This document shows positions 26,618 to 42,100 of a stretch of 64,000 bases of DNA, in pieces; position 1 is the first letter of the stretch; the number at the start of each line of letters is the position of its first letter. Source of the DNA: Cavia porcellus. Lineage: Eukaryota; Chordata; Mammalia; Rodentia; Caviidae. The notes under the pieces are model-generated. The model made no database searches, had not been told where the DNA came from, and saw only the letters and a list, made by a program, of their open reading frames with translations. The translations under genes and the position numbers were made by a program. Location of the stretch: NCBI RefSeq assembly GCF_034190915.1, contig NW_026947686.1, positions 309,634 through 373,633 on the forward strand, given 5' to 3'.

Positions 26618-28795
26618 CCACCACGTGATGTTTTTCTCACTCCTACTTGTGAATGTAACGTAACACACACCCACACAATGCGCACCACCCCGTGATGTTT
26701 TTCTCACTCCTACTAGTGAATCTAATGTAACACACACCCATACAATGCGCACCACCCCGTGATGTTTTTCTCACTCCTACTAGTGAATGTAATGTAACAC
26801 ACACCCATACAATGCGCACCACCCCGTGATGTTTTTCTCACTCCTACTAGTGAATGTAATGTAACACACACCCACACAATGCGCACCACCCCGTGATGTT
26901 TTTCTCACTCCTACTAGTGAATCTAATGTAACACACACACATACAATGCGCACCGCCCCGTGATGTTTTTCTCACTCCTACTAGTGAATCTAATGTAACA
27001 CACACCCATACAATGCGCACCGCCCCGTGATGTTTTTCTCACTCCTACTAGTGAATGTAATGTAACACACACCCATACAATGCGCACCACCCCGTGATGT
27101 TTTTCTCATTCCTACTAGTGAAACTAATGTAACACACACCCATACGATGCGCACCACCCCGTGATGTTTTTCTCACTCCTACTAGTGAATGTAATGTAAC
27201 ACACACCCATACAATGCGCACCACACCGTGATGTTTTTCTCACTCCTACTAGTGAATCTAATGTAACACACACCCATACAATGCGCACCACCCCGTGATG
27301 TTTTTCTCATTCCTACTAGTGAAACTAATGTAACACACACCCATACGATGCGCACCACCCCGTGATGTTTTTCTCACTCCTACTAGTGAATGTAATGTAA
27401 CACACACCCATACAATGCGCACCACCCCGTGATGTTTTTCTCACTCCTACTAGTGAATGTAATGTAACACACACCCATACAATGCGCACCACCCCGTGAT
27501 GTTTTTCTCACTCCTACTAGTGAATCTAATGTAACACACACCCATACAATGCGCACCACCCCGTGATGTTTTTCTCACTCCTACTAGGGAATGTAATGTA
27601 ACACACACCCATACAATGCGCACTACCCCGTGATGTTTTTCTCACTCCTACTAGTGAATGTAATGTAACACACACCCATACAATGCGCACCACCCCGTGA
27701 TGTTTTTCTCACTCCTACTAGTGAATCTAACGTAACAAACACCCATACAATGCGCACCACCCCGTGATGTTTTTCTCACTCCTACTAGTGAATCTAATGT
27801 AACACACACCCATACAATGCGCACCACCCCGTGATGTTTTTCTCACTCCTACTAGTGAATGTAATGTAACACACACCCATACAATGCGCACCACCCCGTG
27901 ATGTTTTTCTCACTCCTACTAGTGAATCTAATGTAACACACACCCATACAATGTGCACCACCCGTGATGTTTTTCTCACTCCTACTAGTGAATGTAATGT
28001 AACACACACCCATACAATGCGCACCACCCCGTGATGTTTTTCTCACTCCTACTAGTGAATGTAATGTAACACACACCCATACAATGCGCACCACCCCGTC
28101 ATGTTTTTCTCACTCCTACTAGTGAATGTAATGTAACACACACCCATACAATGCGCACCACCCCGTGATGTTTTTCTCACTCCTACTAGTGAATGTAATG
28201 TAACACACACCCATACAATGCGCACCACCCCGTGATGTTTTTCTCACTCCTAGTAGTGAATGTAACACACACCCATACAATGCGCACCACCCTGTGATGT
28301 TTTTCTCACTCCTACTAGTGAATGTAATGTAACACACACCCATACAATGCGCACCACCCCGTGATGTTTTTCTCACTCCTACTAGTGAATCTAATGTAAC
28401 ACACACCCATAAAATGCGCACCACCCCGTGATGTTTTTCTCACTCCTACTAGTGAATCTAATGTAACACACACCCATACAATGCGCACCACCCCGTGATG
28501 TTTTTCTCACTCCTACTAGTGAATCTAATGTAACACACACCCATACAATGCGCACCACCCCGTGATGTTTTTCTCACTCCTACTAGTGAATCTAATGTAA
28601 CACACACCCATAAAATGCGCACCACCCCGTGATGATTTTCTCACTCCTACTAGTGAATATAATGTAACACACACCCATACAATGCGCACCACCACGTGAT
28701 GTTTTTCTCACTCCTACTTGTGAATGTAACGTAACACACACCCACACAATGCGCACCACCCCGTGATGTTTTTCTCACTCCTACTAGTGAATCTA
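26618..28795. repeat. HOR F copy 3, internally deleted
   Basis: Starting at 26,618 there are four monomers of the CACGTG/CTACTTGTG type, then F order resumes: CACACAATGC at 26873 is 2,005 bp after its F2 partner, so 11 monomers (732 bp, one of them 62 bp) are missing. Later the offset is 2,071 (62 bp monomer 26179 and 28250), after a short local duplication of the CTCATTCC/TACGATGCG monomers near 27,110-27,350. A one-base loss at 27,960 (CACCACCCGTG) makes a 66 bp monomer at 27916-27981. The CTACTTGTG cassette at 26,641 recurs at the end (about 28,710). Confidence 0.87.
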
Positions 28796-31700
28796 ATGTA
28801 ACACACACCCATACAATGCGCACCACCCCGTGATGTTTTTCTCACTCCTACTAGTGAATGTAATGTAACACACACCCATACAATGCGCACCACCCCGTGA
28901 TGTTTTTCTCACTCCTACTAGTGAATGTAATGTAACACACACCCATACAATGCGCACCACCCCGTGATTTTTTCTCACTCCTACTAGTGAATGTAATGTA
29001 ACACAAATCCATACAATGCGCACCACCCCGTGATGTTTTTCTCACTCCTACTAGTGAATGTAATGTAACACACACCCATACAATGCGCACCACCCCGTGA
29101 TCTTTTTCTCACTCCTAGTAGTGAATGTAACACACACCCATACAATGCGCACCACCCTGTGATGTTTTTCTCACTCCTACTAGTGAATGTAATGTAACAC
29201 ACATCCATAAAATGCGCACCACCCCGTGATGTTTTTCTCACTCCTACTAGTGAATGTAATGTAACACACACCCATACAATGCGCACCACCCCGTGATGTT
29301 TTTCTCACTCCTACTAGTGAATCTAATGTAACACACACCCATACAATGCGCACCACCCCGTGATGTTTTTATCACTCCTACTAGTGAATCTAATGTAACA
29401 CACACCCATACAATGCGCACCACCCCGTGATGTTTTTCTCACTCCTACTAGTGAATCTAATGTAACACACACCCATACAATGCGCACCACCCCGTGATGT
29501 TTTTCTCACTCCTACTAGTGAATGTAATGTAACACACACCCATACAATGCGCACCACCCCGTGATTTTTTCTCACTCCTACTAGTGAATGTAATGTAACA
29601 CAAATCCATACAATGCGCACCACCCCGTGATGTTTTTCTCACTCCTACTAGTGAATGTAATGTAACACACACCCATACAATGCGCACCACCCCGTGATGT
29701 TTTTCTCCCTCCTACTAGTGAATCTAATGTAACACACACCCATACAATGCGCACCACCCCGTGATGTTTTTATCACTCCTACTAGTGAATCTAATGTAAC
29801 ACACACCCATACAATGCGCACCACCCCGTGATGTTTTTCTCACTCCTACTAGTGAATCTAATGTAACACACACCCATACAATGCGCACCACACCGTGATG
29901 TTTTTCTCACTCCTACTAGTGAATATAATGTAACACACACCCATACAATGCGCACCACCACGTGATGTTTTTCTCACTCCTACTAGTGAATGTAATGTAA
30001 CACACACCCACACAATGCGCACCACCCCGTGATGTTTTTCTCACTCCTACTAGTGAATCTAATGTAACACACACACATACAATGCGCACCACCCCGTGAT
30101 GTTTTTCTCACTCCTACTAGTGAATCTAATGTAACACACACCCATACAATGCGCACCGCCCCGTGATGTTTTTCTCACTCCTACTAGTGAATGTAATGTA
30201 ACACACACCCATACAATGCGCACCACCCCGTGATGTTTTTCTCACTCCTACTAGTGAATGTAATGTAACACACACCCATACAATGCGCACCACCCCGTGA
30301 TGTTTTTCTCACTCCTACTAGTGAATCTAATGTAACACACACCCACACAATGCGCACCACCCCGTGATGTTTTTCTCACTCCTACTAGTGAATGTAATGT
30401 AACACACACCCATACAATGCGCACCACCCCGTGATGTTTTTCTCACTGCTACTAGTGAATGTAATGTAACACACACCCATACAATGCGCACCACCCCGTG
30501 ATGTTTTTCTCACTCCTACTAGTGAATCTAATGTAACACACACCCATACAATGCGCACCACCCCGTGATGTTTTTCTCACTCCTACTAGTGAATGTAATG
30601 TAACACACACCCATACAATGCGCACCACCCCGTGATGTTTTTCTCACTCCTAGTAGTGAATGTAACACACACCCATACAATGCGCACCACCCTGTGATGT
30701 TTTTCTCACTCCTACTAGTGAATGTAATGTAACACACACCCATACAATGCGCACCACCCCGTGATGTTTTTCTCACTCCTACTAGTGAATCTAATGTAAC
30801 ACACACCCATAAAATGCGCACCACCCCGTGATGTTTTTCTCACTCCTACTAGTGAATCTAATGTAACACACACCCATACAATGCGCACCACCCCGTGATG
30901 TTTTTCTCACTCCTACTAGTGAATCTAATGTAACACACACCGATACAATGCGCACCACCCCGTGATGTTTTTCTCACTCCTACTAGTGAATCTAATGTAA
31001 CACACACCCATACAATGAGCACCACACCGTGATGTTTTTCTCACTCCTACTAGTGAATGTAATGTAACACACACCCATACAATGCGCACCACCCCGTGAT
31101 GTTTTTCTCACTCCTACTAGTGAATGTAATGTAACACACACCCATACAATGCGCACCACCCCGTGATGTTTTTCTCACTCCTACTAGTGAATGTAATGTA
31201 ACACACACCCATACAATCCGCACCACCCCGTGATGTTTTTCTCACTCCTACTAGTGAATCTAATGTAACACACACCTATACAATGGGCACCACCCCGTGA
31301 TGTTTTTCTCACTCCTACTAGTGAATGTAATGTAACACACACCCATACAATGCGCACCACCCCGTGATGTTTTTCTCACTCCTACTAGTGAATCTAATGT
31401 AACACACACCCATACAATGCGCACCACCCCGTGATGTTTTTCTCACTCCTACTAGTGAATGTAATGTAACACACACCCATACAATGCGCACCACCCCGTT
31501 ATGTTTTTCTCACTCCTACTAATGTATGTAATGTAACACACAGCCATACAATGCGCACCACCCCGTGATGTTTTTCTCACTCCTACTAGTGAATGTAATG
31601 TAACACACACCCATACAATGCGCACCACCCCGTGATGTTTTTCTCACTCCTACTAGTGAATGTAATGTAACACACACCCATACAATGCGCACCACCCCGT

Positions 31701-33120
31701 GATGTTTTTCTCACTCCTACTAGTGAATCTAATGTAACACACACCCATACAATGCGCACCACCCCGTGATGTTTTTCTCACTCCTACTAGTGAATCTAAT
31801 GTAACACACACCCATACAATGCGCACCACCCCGTGATGTTTTTCTCACTCCTACTAGTGAATCTAATGTAACACACACCCATACAATGCGCACCACCCCG
31901 TGATGTTTTTCTCACTCCTACTAGTGAATCTAATGTAACACACACCCATACAATGCGCACAGCACCGTGATATTTTTCTCACTCCTACTAGTGAATCTAA
32001 TGTAACACACACCCATACAATGCGCACCACCCCGTGATGTTTTTCTCACTCCTACTAGTGAATGTAATGTAACACACACCCATACAATGCGCACCACCCC
32101 GTGATGTTTTTCTCACTCCTACTAGTGAATGTAATGTAACACACACCCATACAATGCGCACCACCCCGTGATCTTTTTCTCACTCCTAGTAGTGAATGTA
32201 ACACACACCCATACAATGCGCACCACCCTGTGATGTTTTTCTCACTCCTACTAGTGAATGTAATGTAACACACACCCATACAATGCGCACCACCCCGTGA
32301 TGTTTTTCTCACTCCTACTAGTGAATGTAATGTAACACACACCCATACAATGCGCACCACCCCGTGATGTTTTTCTCACTCCTACTAGTGAATCTAATGT
32401 AACACACACCCATACAATGCGCACCACCCCGTGATGTTTTTCTCACTCCTACTAGTGAATCTAATGTAACACACACGCATATAATGCGCACCACCCCGTG
32501 ATGTTTTTCTCACTCCTACTAGTGAATCTAATGTAACACACACCCATACAATGCGCACCACCCCGTGATGTTTTTCTCACTCCTACTAGTGAATGTAATG
32601 TAACACACACCCATACAATGCGCACCACCCCGTGATGTTTTTCTCACTCCTACTAGTGAATGTAATGTAACACACACCCATACAATGCGCAACACCCCGT
32701 GATGTTTTTCTCACTCCTACTAGTGAATGTAATGTAACACACATCCATACAATGCGCACCACCCCGTGATGTTTTTCTCACTCCTACTAGTGAATGTAAT
32801 GTAACACACACCCATACAATGCGCACCACCCCGTGATCTTTTTCTCACACCTAGTAGTGAATGTAACACACACCCATACAATGCGCACCACCCTGTGATG
32901 TTTTTCTCACTAATACTAGTAAATGTAATGTAACACACACCCATACAATGCGCACCACCCCGTGATGTTTTTCTCACTCCTACTAGTGAATGTAATGTAA
33001 CACACACCCATACAATGCGCACGACCCCGTGATGTTTTTCTCACTCCTACTAGTGAATCTAATGTAACACACACCCATACAATGCGCACCACCCCGTGAT
33101 GTTTTTATCATTCCTACTAG
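27150..33120. repeat. Large duplicated segment G, copy 1 (about 5.9 kb)
   Basis: Recurs about 10 kb downstream at 37,690-43,260. Offset is 10,481-10,482 for the first part (TAACGTAACAAA 27730 and 38211; 62 bp monomers 29115 and 39597; the 66 bp monomer 28915 and 39397) and 10,143 for the second (62 bp monomers 30650 and 40793, 32186 and 42329, 32851 and 42994; CATATAATGC 32478 and 42621). The offset change comes from different local duplications in the two copies between about 29,300 and 30,520: here the cassette with the 66 bp monomer is repeated at 29512-29577. Copy 1 also holds TACTAATGTATG near 31,520 and AGCACCGTGATA near 31,960. Confidence 0.88.
28915..28980. repeat. 66 bp monomer with T6 tract (three copies)
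   Basis: GTGATTTTTTCTC replaces GTGATGTTTTTCTC, a net loss of one base that turns GATGT5 into GAT6. The next monomer has the private ACAAATCCATAC. The pair recurs at 29512-29577 and 39397-39462 with the same neighbours, so all three descend from one event. Other 66 bp units (14443-14508, 15783-15848, 27916-27981) have unrelated single-base losses. Confidence 0.93.
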
Positions 33121-34580
33121 TGAATCTAATGTAATACACACCCATACAATGCGCACCACACCGTGATGTTTTTCTCACTCCTACTAGTGAATATAATGTA
33201 ACACACACCCATACAATGTGCACCACCACGTGATGTTTTTCTCACTCCTACTAGTGAATGTAATGTAACACACACCCACACAATGCGCACCACCCCGTGA
33301 TGTTTTTCTCACTCCTACTAGTGAATCTAATGTAACACACACACATACAATGCGCACCACCCCGTGATGTTTTTCTCACTCCTACTAGTGAATCTAATGT
33401 AACACACACCCATACAATGCGCACCGCCCCGTGATGTTTTTCTCACTCCTACTAGTGAATGTAATGTAACACACACCCATACAATGCGCTCCACCCCGTG
33501 ATGTTTTTCTCACTCCTACTAGTGAATGTAATGTAACACACACCCATACAATGCGCACCACCCCGTGATGTTTTTCTCACTCCTACTAGTGAATGTAATG
33601 TAACACACACCCATACAATGCGCACCACCCCTTGATATTTTTCTCACTCCTACTAGTGAATGTAATGTAACACACATCCATACAATGCGCACCACCCCGT
33701 GATGTTTTTCTCACTCCTACTAGTGAATGTAATGTAACACACACCCATACAATGCGCACCACCCCGTGATCTTTTTCTCACACCTAGTAGTGAATGTAAC
33801 ACACACCCATACAATGCGCACCACCCTGTGATGTTTTTCTCACTAATACTAGTAAATGTAATGTAACACACACCCATACAATGCGCACCACCCCGTGATG
33901 TTTTTCTCACTCCTACTAGTGAATCTAATGTAACACACACCCATACAATGCGCACGACCCCGTGATGTTTTTCTCACTCCTACTAGTGAATCTAATGTAA
34001 CACACACCCATACAATGCGCACCACCCCGTGATGTTTTTATCACTCCTACTAGTGAATCTAATGTAACACACACCCATACAATGCGCACCACACCGTGAT
34101 GTTTTTCTCACTCCTACTAGTGAATATAATGTAACACACACCCATACAATGCGCACCACCACGTGATGTTTTTCTCACTCCTACTAGTGAATGTAATGTA
34201 ACACACACCCACACAATGCGCACCACCCCGTGATGTTTTTCTCACTCCTACTAGTGAATCTAATGTAACACACACACATACAATGCGCACCACCCCGTGA
34301 TGTTTTTCTCACTCCTACTAGTGAATCTAATGTAACACACACCCATACAATGCGCACCGCCCCGTGATGTTTTTCTCACTCCTACTAGTGAATGTAATGT
34401 AACACACACCCATACAATGCGCACCGCCCCGTGATGTTTTTCTCACTCCTACTAGTGAATGTAATGTAACACACACCCATACAATGCGCACCACCCCGTG
34501 ATGTTTTTCTCACTCCTACTAGTGAATGTAATGTAACACACACCCATACAATGCCCACCACCACGTGATGTTTTTCTCAC
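32720..34580. repeat. 14-monomer (933 bp) tandem duplication H
   Basis: Thirteen 67 bp monomers and one of 62 bp. Paired markers: ACACATCCATAC near 32,740 and 33,670; 62 bp monomers at 32851 and 33784, both with CTCACACCTAG; CACTAATACTAGTAAATG near 32,910 and 33,843; GCGCACGACC; TTTTTATCA; AATATAATG; ACACATACAA at 33341 and 34274. One private change in copy 1 is TTTTTATCATTCC with TAATACACAC near 33,110-33,135. Confidence 0.9.
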
Positions 34581-36760
34581 TCCTACTAGTGAATGTAATG
34601 TAACACACACCCATACAATGCGCACCACCCCGTGATGTTTTTCTCACTCCTACTAGTGAATGTAATGTAACACACACCCATACAATGCGCACCACCCCGT
34701 GATGTTTTTCTCACTCCTACTAGTGAATCTAATGTAACACACACCCATACAATGCGCACCACCCCGTGATGTTTTTCTCACTCCTACTAGTGAATGTAAT
34801 GTAACACACACCCATACAATGCGCACCACCCCGTGATGTTTTTCTCACTCCTACTAGTGAATGTAATGTAACACACACCCATACAATGCGCACCACCCCG
34901 TGATGTTTTTCTCACTCCTACTAGTGAATGTAATGTAACACACACCCATACAATGCGCACCACCCCGTGATGTTTTTCTCACTCCTACTAGTGAATCTAA
35001 TGTAACACACACCCATACAATGCGCACCTCCCGGTGATGTTTTTCTCACTCCTACTAGTGAATCTAATGTAACACACACCCATACAATGCGCACCGCCCC
35101 GTGATGTTTTTCTCACTCCTACTAGTGAATCTAATGTAACACACACACATACAATGCGCACCGCCCCGTGATGTTTTTCTCACTCCTACTAGTGAATCTA
35201 ATGTAACACACACCCATACAATGCGCACCACCCCGTGATGTTTTTCTCACTCCTACTAGTGAATCTAATGTAACACACACCCATACAATGCGCACCACCC
35301 CGTGATGTTTTTCTCACTCCTACTAGTGAATCTAATGTAACACACACCCATACAATGCGCACGACCCCGTGATGTTTTTCTCACTCCTACTAGTGAATCT
35401 AATGTAACACACACCCATACAATGCGCACCACCCCGTGATGTTTTTATCACTCCTACTAGTGAATCTAATGTAACACACACCCATACAATGCGCACCACA
35501 CCGTGATGTTTTTCTCACTCCTACTAGTGAATATAATGTAACACACACCCATACAATGCGCACCACCACGTGATGTTTTTCTCACTCCTACTAGTGAATG
35601 TAATGTAACACACACCCACACAATGCGCACCACCCCGTGATGTTTTTCTCACTCCTACTAGTGAATCTAATGTAACACACACACATACAATGCGCACCAC
35701 CCCGTGATGTTTTTCTCACTCCTACTAGTGAATCTAATGTAACACACACCCATACAATGCGCACCGCCCCGTGATGTTTTTCTCACTCCTACTAGTGAAT
35801 GTAATGTAACACACACCCATACAATGCGCACCGCCCCGTGATGTTTTTCTCACTCCTACTAGTGAATGTAATGTAACACACACCCATACAATGCGCACCG
35901 CCCCGTGATGTTTTTCTCACTCCTACTAGTGAATGTAATGTAACACACACCCATACAATGCGCACCACCACGTGATGTTTTTCTCACTCCTACTAGTGAA
36001 TGTAATGTAACACACACCCATACAATGCGCACCACCCCGTGATGTTTTTCTCACTCCTACTAGTGAATGTAATGTAACACACACCCATACAATGCGCACC
36101 ACCCCGTGATGTTTTTCTCACTCCTACTAGTGAATCTAATGTAACACACACCCATACAATGCGCACCACCCCGTGATGTTTTTCTCACTCCTACTAGTGA
36201 ATGTAATGTAACACACACCCATACAATGCGCACCACCCCGTGATGTTTTTCTCACTCCTACTAGTGAATGTAATGTAACACACACCCATAGAATGCGCAC
36301 CACACCGTGATGTTTTTCTCACTCCTACTAGTGAATGTAATGTAACACACACCCATACAATGCGCACCACCCCGTGATGTTTTTCTCACTCCTACTAGTG
36401 AATCTAATGTAACACACACCCATACAATGCGCACCGCCCCGTGATGTTTTTCTCACTCCTACTAGTGAATCTAATGTAACACACACCCATACAATGCGCA
36501 CCGCCCCGTGATGTTTTTCTCACTCCTACTAGTGAATCTAATGTAACACACACACATACAATGCGCACCGCCCCGTGATGTTTTTCTCACTCCTACTAGT
36601 GAATCTAACGTAACACACACCCATACAATGCGCACCACCCCGTGATGTTTTTCTCACTCCTACTAGTGAATCTAATGTAACACACACCCATACAATGCGC
36701 ACCACCCCGTGATGTTTTTCTCACTCCTACTAGTGAATCTAATGTAACACACACCCATAT
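33954..36760. repeat. 21-monomer (1,407 bp) tandem duplication
   Basis: ACGACCCCGT occurs at 33954 and 35361, and ACACATACAA at 34274 and 35681: offset 1,407, all 67 bp monomers. The unit contains the CACACC/CACGTG/CACACAATG cassette (about 34,090-34,210 and 35,500-35,620) and ends with CACCGCC, ACACACACAT-CACCGCC. After it comes CATATAATG with GTTATTCTC near 36,757, a marker shared with HOR A (1571) and duplication J (48621). Confidence 0.88.
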
Positions 36761-36860
36761 AATGCGCACCACCCCGTGATGTTATTCTCACTCCTACTAG
36801 TGAATCTAATGTAACACACACCCATACAATGCGCACCACCCCGTGATGTTTTTCTCACTC

Positions 36861-39170
36861 CTAGTAGTGAATGTAACACACACCCATACAATGCGCACCA
36901 CCCCGTGATGTTTTTCTCACTCCTACTAGTGAATGTAATGTAACACACACCCATACAATGCGCACCACCCCGTGATGTTTTTCTCACTCCTACTAGTGAA
37001 TCTAATGTAACACACACCCATAAAATGCGCACCACCCCGTGATGTTTTTCTCACTCCTACTAGTGAATCTAATGTAACACACACCCATACAATGCGCACC
37101 ACCCCGTGATGTTTTTCTCACTCCTACTAGTGAATCTAATGTAACACACACCCATACAATGCGCACCACCCCGTGATGTTTTTCTCACTCCTACTAGTGA
37201 ATCTAATGTAACACACACCCACACAATGCGCACCACCCCGTGATGTTTTTCTCACTCCTACTAGTGAATCTAATGTAACACACACCCATACAATGCGCAC
37301 CACACCGTGATGTTTTTCTCACTCCTACTAGTGAATCTAATGTAACACACACACATACAATGCGCACCACCACGTGATGTTTTTCTCACTCCTACTAGTG
37401 AATGTAATGTAACACACACCCACACAATGCGCACCACCCCGTGATGTTTTTCTCACTCCTACTAGTGAATCTAATGTAACACACACACATACAATGCGCA
37501 CCGCCCCGTGATGTTTTTCTCACTCCTACTAGTGAATCTAATGGAACACACACCCATACAATGCGCACCGCCCCGTGATGTTTTTCTCACTCCTACTAGT
37601 GAATGTAATGTAACACACACCCATACAATGCGCACCACCCCGTGATGTTTTTCTCATTCCTACTAGTGAAACTAATGTAACACACACCCATACGATGCGC
37701 ACCACCCCGTGATGTTTTTCTCACTCCTACTAGTGAATGTAATGTAACACACACCCATACAATGCGCACCACACCGTGATGTTTTTCTCACTCCTACTAG
37801 TGAATCTAATGTAACACACACCCATACAATGCGCACCACCCCGTGATGTTTTTCTCACTCCTACTAGTGAATGTAATGTAACACACACCCATACAATGCG
37901 CACCACCCCGTGATGTTTTTCTCACTCCTACTAGTGAATGTAATGTAACACACACCCATACAATGCGCACCACCCCGTGATGTTTTTCTCACTCCTACTA
38001 GTGAATCTAATGTAACACACACCCATACAATGCGCACCACCCCGTGATGTTTTTCTCACTCCTACTAGTGAATGTAATGTAACACACACCCATACAATGC
38101 GCACCACCCCGTGATGTTTTTCTCACTCCTACTAGTGAATGTAATGTAACACACACCCATACAATGCGCACCACCCCGTGATGTTTTTCTCACTCCTACT
38201 AGTGAATCTAACGTAACAAACACCCATACAATGCGCACCACCCCGTGATGTTTTTCTCACTCCTACTAGTGAATCTAATGTAACACACACCCATAGAATG
38301 CGCACCACCCCGTGATGTTTTTCTCACTCCTACTAGTGAATGTAATGTAACACACACCCATACAATGCGCACCACTCCGTGATGTTTTTCTCACTCCTAC
38401 TAGTGAATTTAATGTAACACACACCCATACAATGTGCACCACCCCGTGATGTTTTTCTCACTCCTACTAGTGAATGTAATGTAACACACACCCATACAAT
38501 GCGCACCACCCCGTGATGTTTTTCTCACTCCTACTAGTGAATGTAATGTAACACACACCCATACAATGCGCACCACCCCGTCATGTTTTTCTCACTCCTA
38601 CTAGTGAATGTAATGTAACACACACCCATACAATGCGCACCACCCCGTGATGTTTTTCTCACTCCTACTAGTGAATGTAATGTAACACACACCCATACAA
38701 TGCGCACCACCCCGTGATGTTTTTCTCACTCCTAGTAGTGAATGTAACACACACCCATACAATGCGCACCACCCTGTGATGTTTTTCTCACTCCTACTAG
38801 TGAATGTAATGTAACACACACCCATACAATGCGCACCACCCCGTGATGTTTTTCTCACTCCTACTAGTGAATCTAATGTAACACACACCCATAAAATGCG
38901 CACCACCCCGTGATGTTTTTCTCACTCCTACTAGTGAATCTAATGTAACACACACCCATACAATGCGCACCACCCCGTGATGTTTTTCTCACTCCTACTA
39001 GTGAATCTAATGTAACACACACCCATACAATGCGCACCACCCCGTGATGTTTTTCTCACTCCTACTAGTGAATCTAATGTAACACACACCCATAAAATGC
39101 GCACCACCCCGTGATGATTTTCTCACTCCTACTAGTGAATATAATGTAACACACACCCATACAATGCGCA
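36861..39170. repeat. HOR F copy 4, displaced
   Basis: Offset 15,290 from F copy 1 holds across the stretch (62 bp monomers 21571 and 36861, 23442 and 38732). It is separated from F copies 1-3 by about 8 kb of other blocks. Private changes include CACCCACACAATG near 37,220, AATGGAACAC near 37,545, GAATTTAATG near 38,406 and CATAGAATG near 38,292. Its second half is at the same time the start of segment G copy 2, since G copy 1 begins inside F copy 3. Confidence 0.88.
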
Positions 39171-42100
39171 CCACCACGTGATGTTTTTCTCACTCCTACT
39201 TGTGAATGTAACGTAACACACACCCACACAATGCGCACCACCCCGTGATGTTTTTCTCACTCCTACTAGTGAATCTAATGTAACACACACCCATACAATG
39301 CGCACCACCCCGTGATGTTTTTCTCACTCCTACTAGTGAATGTAATGTAACACACACCCATACAATGCGCACCACCCCGTGATGTTTTTCTCACTCCTAC
39401 TAGTGAATGTAATGTAACACACACCCATACAATGCGCACCACCCCGTGATTTTTTCTCACTCCTACTAGTGAATGTAATGTAACACAAATCCATACAATG
39501 CGCACCACCCCGTGATGTTTTTCTCACTCCTACTAGTGAATGTAATGTAACACACACCCATACAATGCGCACCACCCCGTGATCTTTTTCTCACTCCTAG
39601 TAGTGAATGTAACACACACCCATACAATGCGCACCACCCTGTGATGTTTTTCTCACTCCTACTAGTGAATGTAATGTAACACACACCCATAAAATGCGCA
39701 CCACCCCGTGATGTTTTTCTCACTCCTACTAGTGAATGTAATGTAACACACACCCATACAATGCGCACCACCCCGTGATGTTTTTCTCACTCCTACTAGT
39801 GAATGTAATGTAACACACACCCATACAATGCGCACCACCCCGTGATGTTTTTCTCACTCCTACTAGTGAATGTAATGTAACACACACCCATACAATGCGC
39901 ACCACCCCGTGATGTTTTTCTCACTCCTAGTAGTGAATGTAACACACACCCATACAATGCGCACCACCCTGTGATGTTTTTCTCACTCCTACTAGTGAAT
40001 GTAATGTAACACACACCCATACAATGCGCACCACCCCGTGATGTTTTTCTCACTCCTACTAGTGAATCTAATGTAACACACACCCATAAAATGCGCACCA
40101 CCCCGTGATGTTTTTCTCACTCCTACTAGTGAATCTAATGTAACACACACCCATACAATGCGCACCACCCCGTGATGTTTTTCTCACTCCTACTAGTGAA
40201 TCTAATGTAACACACACGCATACAATGCGCACCACCCCGTGATGTTTTTCTCACTCCTACTAGTGAATCTAATGTAACACACACCCATACAATGCGCACC
40301 ACACCGTGATGTTTTTCTCACTCCTACTAGTGAATGTAATGTAACACACACCCATACAATGCGCACCACCACGTGATGTTTTTCTCACTCCTACTAGTGA
40401 ATGTAATGTAACACACACCCACACAATGCGCACCACCCCGTGATGTTTTTCTCACTCCTACTAGTGAATCTAATGTAACACACACCCACACAATGCGCAC
40501 CACCCCGTGATGTTTTTCTCACTCCTACTAGTGAATGTAATGTAACACACACCCATACAATGCGCACCACCCCGTGATGTTTTTCTCACTGCTACTAGTG
40601 AATGTAATGTAACACACACCCATACAATGCGCACCACCCCGTGATGTTTTTCTCACTCCTACTAGTGAATCTAATGTAACACACACCCATACAATGCGCA
40701 CCACCCCGTGATGTTTTTCTCACTCCTACTAGTGAATGTAATGTAACACACACCCATACAATGCGCACCACCCCGTGATGTTTTTCTCACTCCTAGTAGT
40801 GAATGTAACACACACCCATACAATGCGCACCACCCTGTGATGTTTTTCTCACTCCTACTAGTGAATGTAACGTAACACACACCCATACAATGCGCACCAC
40901 CCCGTGATGTTTTTCTCACTCCTACTAGTGAATCTAATGTAACACACACCCATAAAATGCGCACCACCCCGTGATGTTTTTCTCACTCCTACTAGTGAAT
41001 CTAATGTAACACACACCCATACAATGCGCACCACCCCGTGATGTTTTTCTCACTCCTACTAGTGAATCTAATGTAACACACACCGATACAATGCGCACCA
41101 CCCCGTGATGTTTTTCTCACTCCTACTAGTGAATCTAATGTAACACACACCCATACAATGAGCACCACACCGTGATGTTTTTCTCACTCCTACTAGTGAA
41201 TGTAATGTAACACACACCCATACAATGCGCACCACCCCGTGATGTTTTTCTCACTCCTACTAGTGAATGTAATGTAACACACACCCATACAATGCGCACC
41301 ACCCCGTGATGTTTTTCTCACTCCTACTAGTGAATGTAATGTAACACACACCCATACAATCCGCACCACCCCGTGATGTTTTTCTCACTCCTACTAGTGA
41401 ATCTAATGTAACACACACCTATACAATGGGCACCACCCCGTGATGTTTTTCTCACTCCTACTAGTGAATGTAATGTAAGACACACCCATACAATGCGCAC
41501 CACCCCGTGATGTTTTTCTCACTCCTACTAGTGAATCTAATGTAACACACACCCATACAATGCGCACCACCCCGTGATGTTTTTCTCACTCCTACTAGTG
41601 AATGTAATGTAACACACACCCATACAATGCGCACCACCCCGTTATGTTTTTCTCACTCCTACTAATGTATGTAATGTAACACACAGCCATACAATGCGCA
41701 CCACCCCGTGATGTTTTTCTCACTCCTACTAGTGAATGTAATGTAACACACACCCATACAATGCGCACCACCCCGTGATGTTTTTCTCACTCCTACTAGT
41801 GAATGTAATGTAACACACACCCATACAATGCGCACCACCCCGTGATGTTTTTCTCACTCCTACTAGTGAATCTAATGTAACACACACCCATACAATGCGC
41901 ACCACCCCGTGATGTTTTTCTCACTCCTACTAGTGAATCTAATGTAACACACACCCATACAATGCTCACCACCCCGTGATGTTTTTCTCACTCCTACTAG
42001 TGAATCTAATGTAACACACACCCATACAATGCGAACCACCCCGTGATGTTTTTCTCACTCCTACTAGTGAATCTAATGTAACACACACCCATACAATGCG

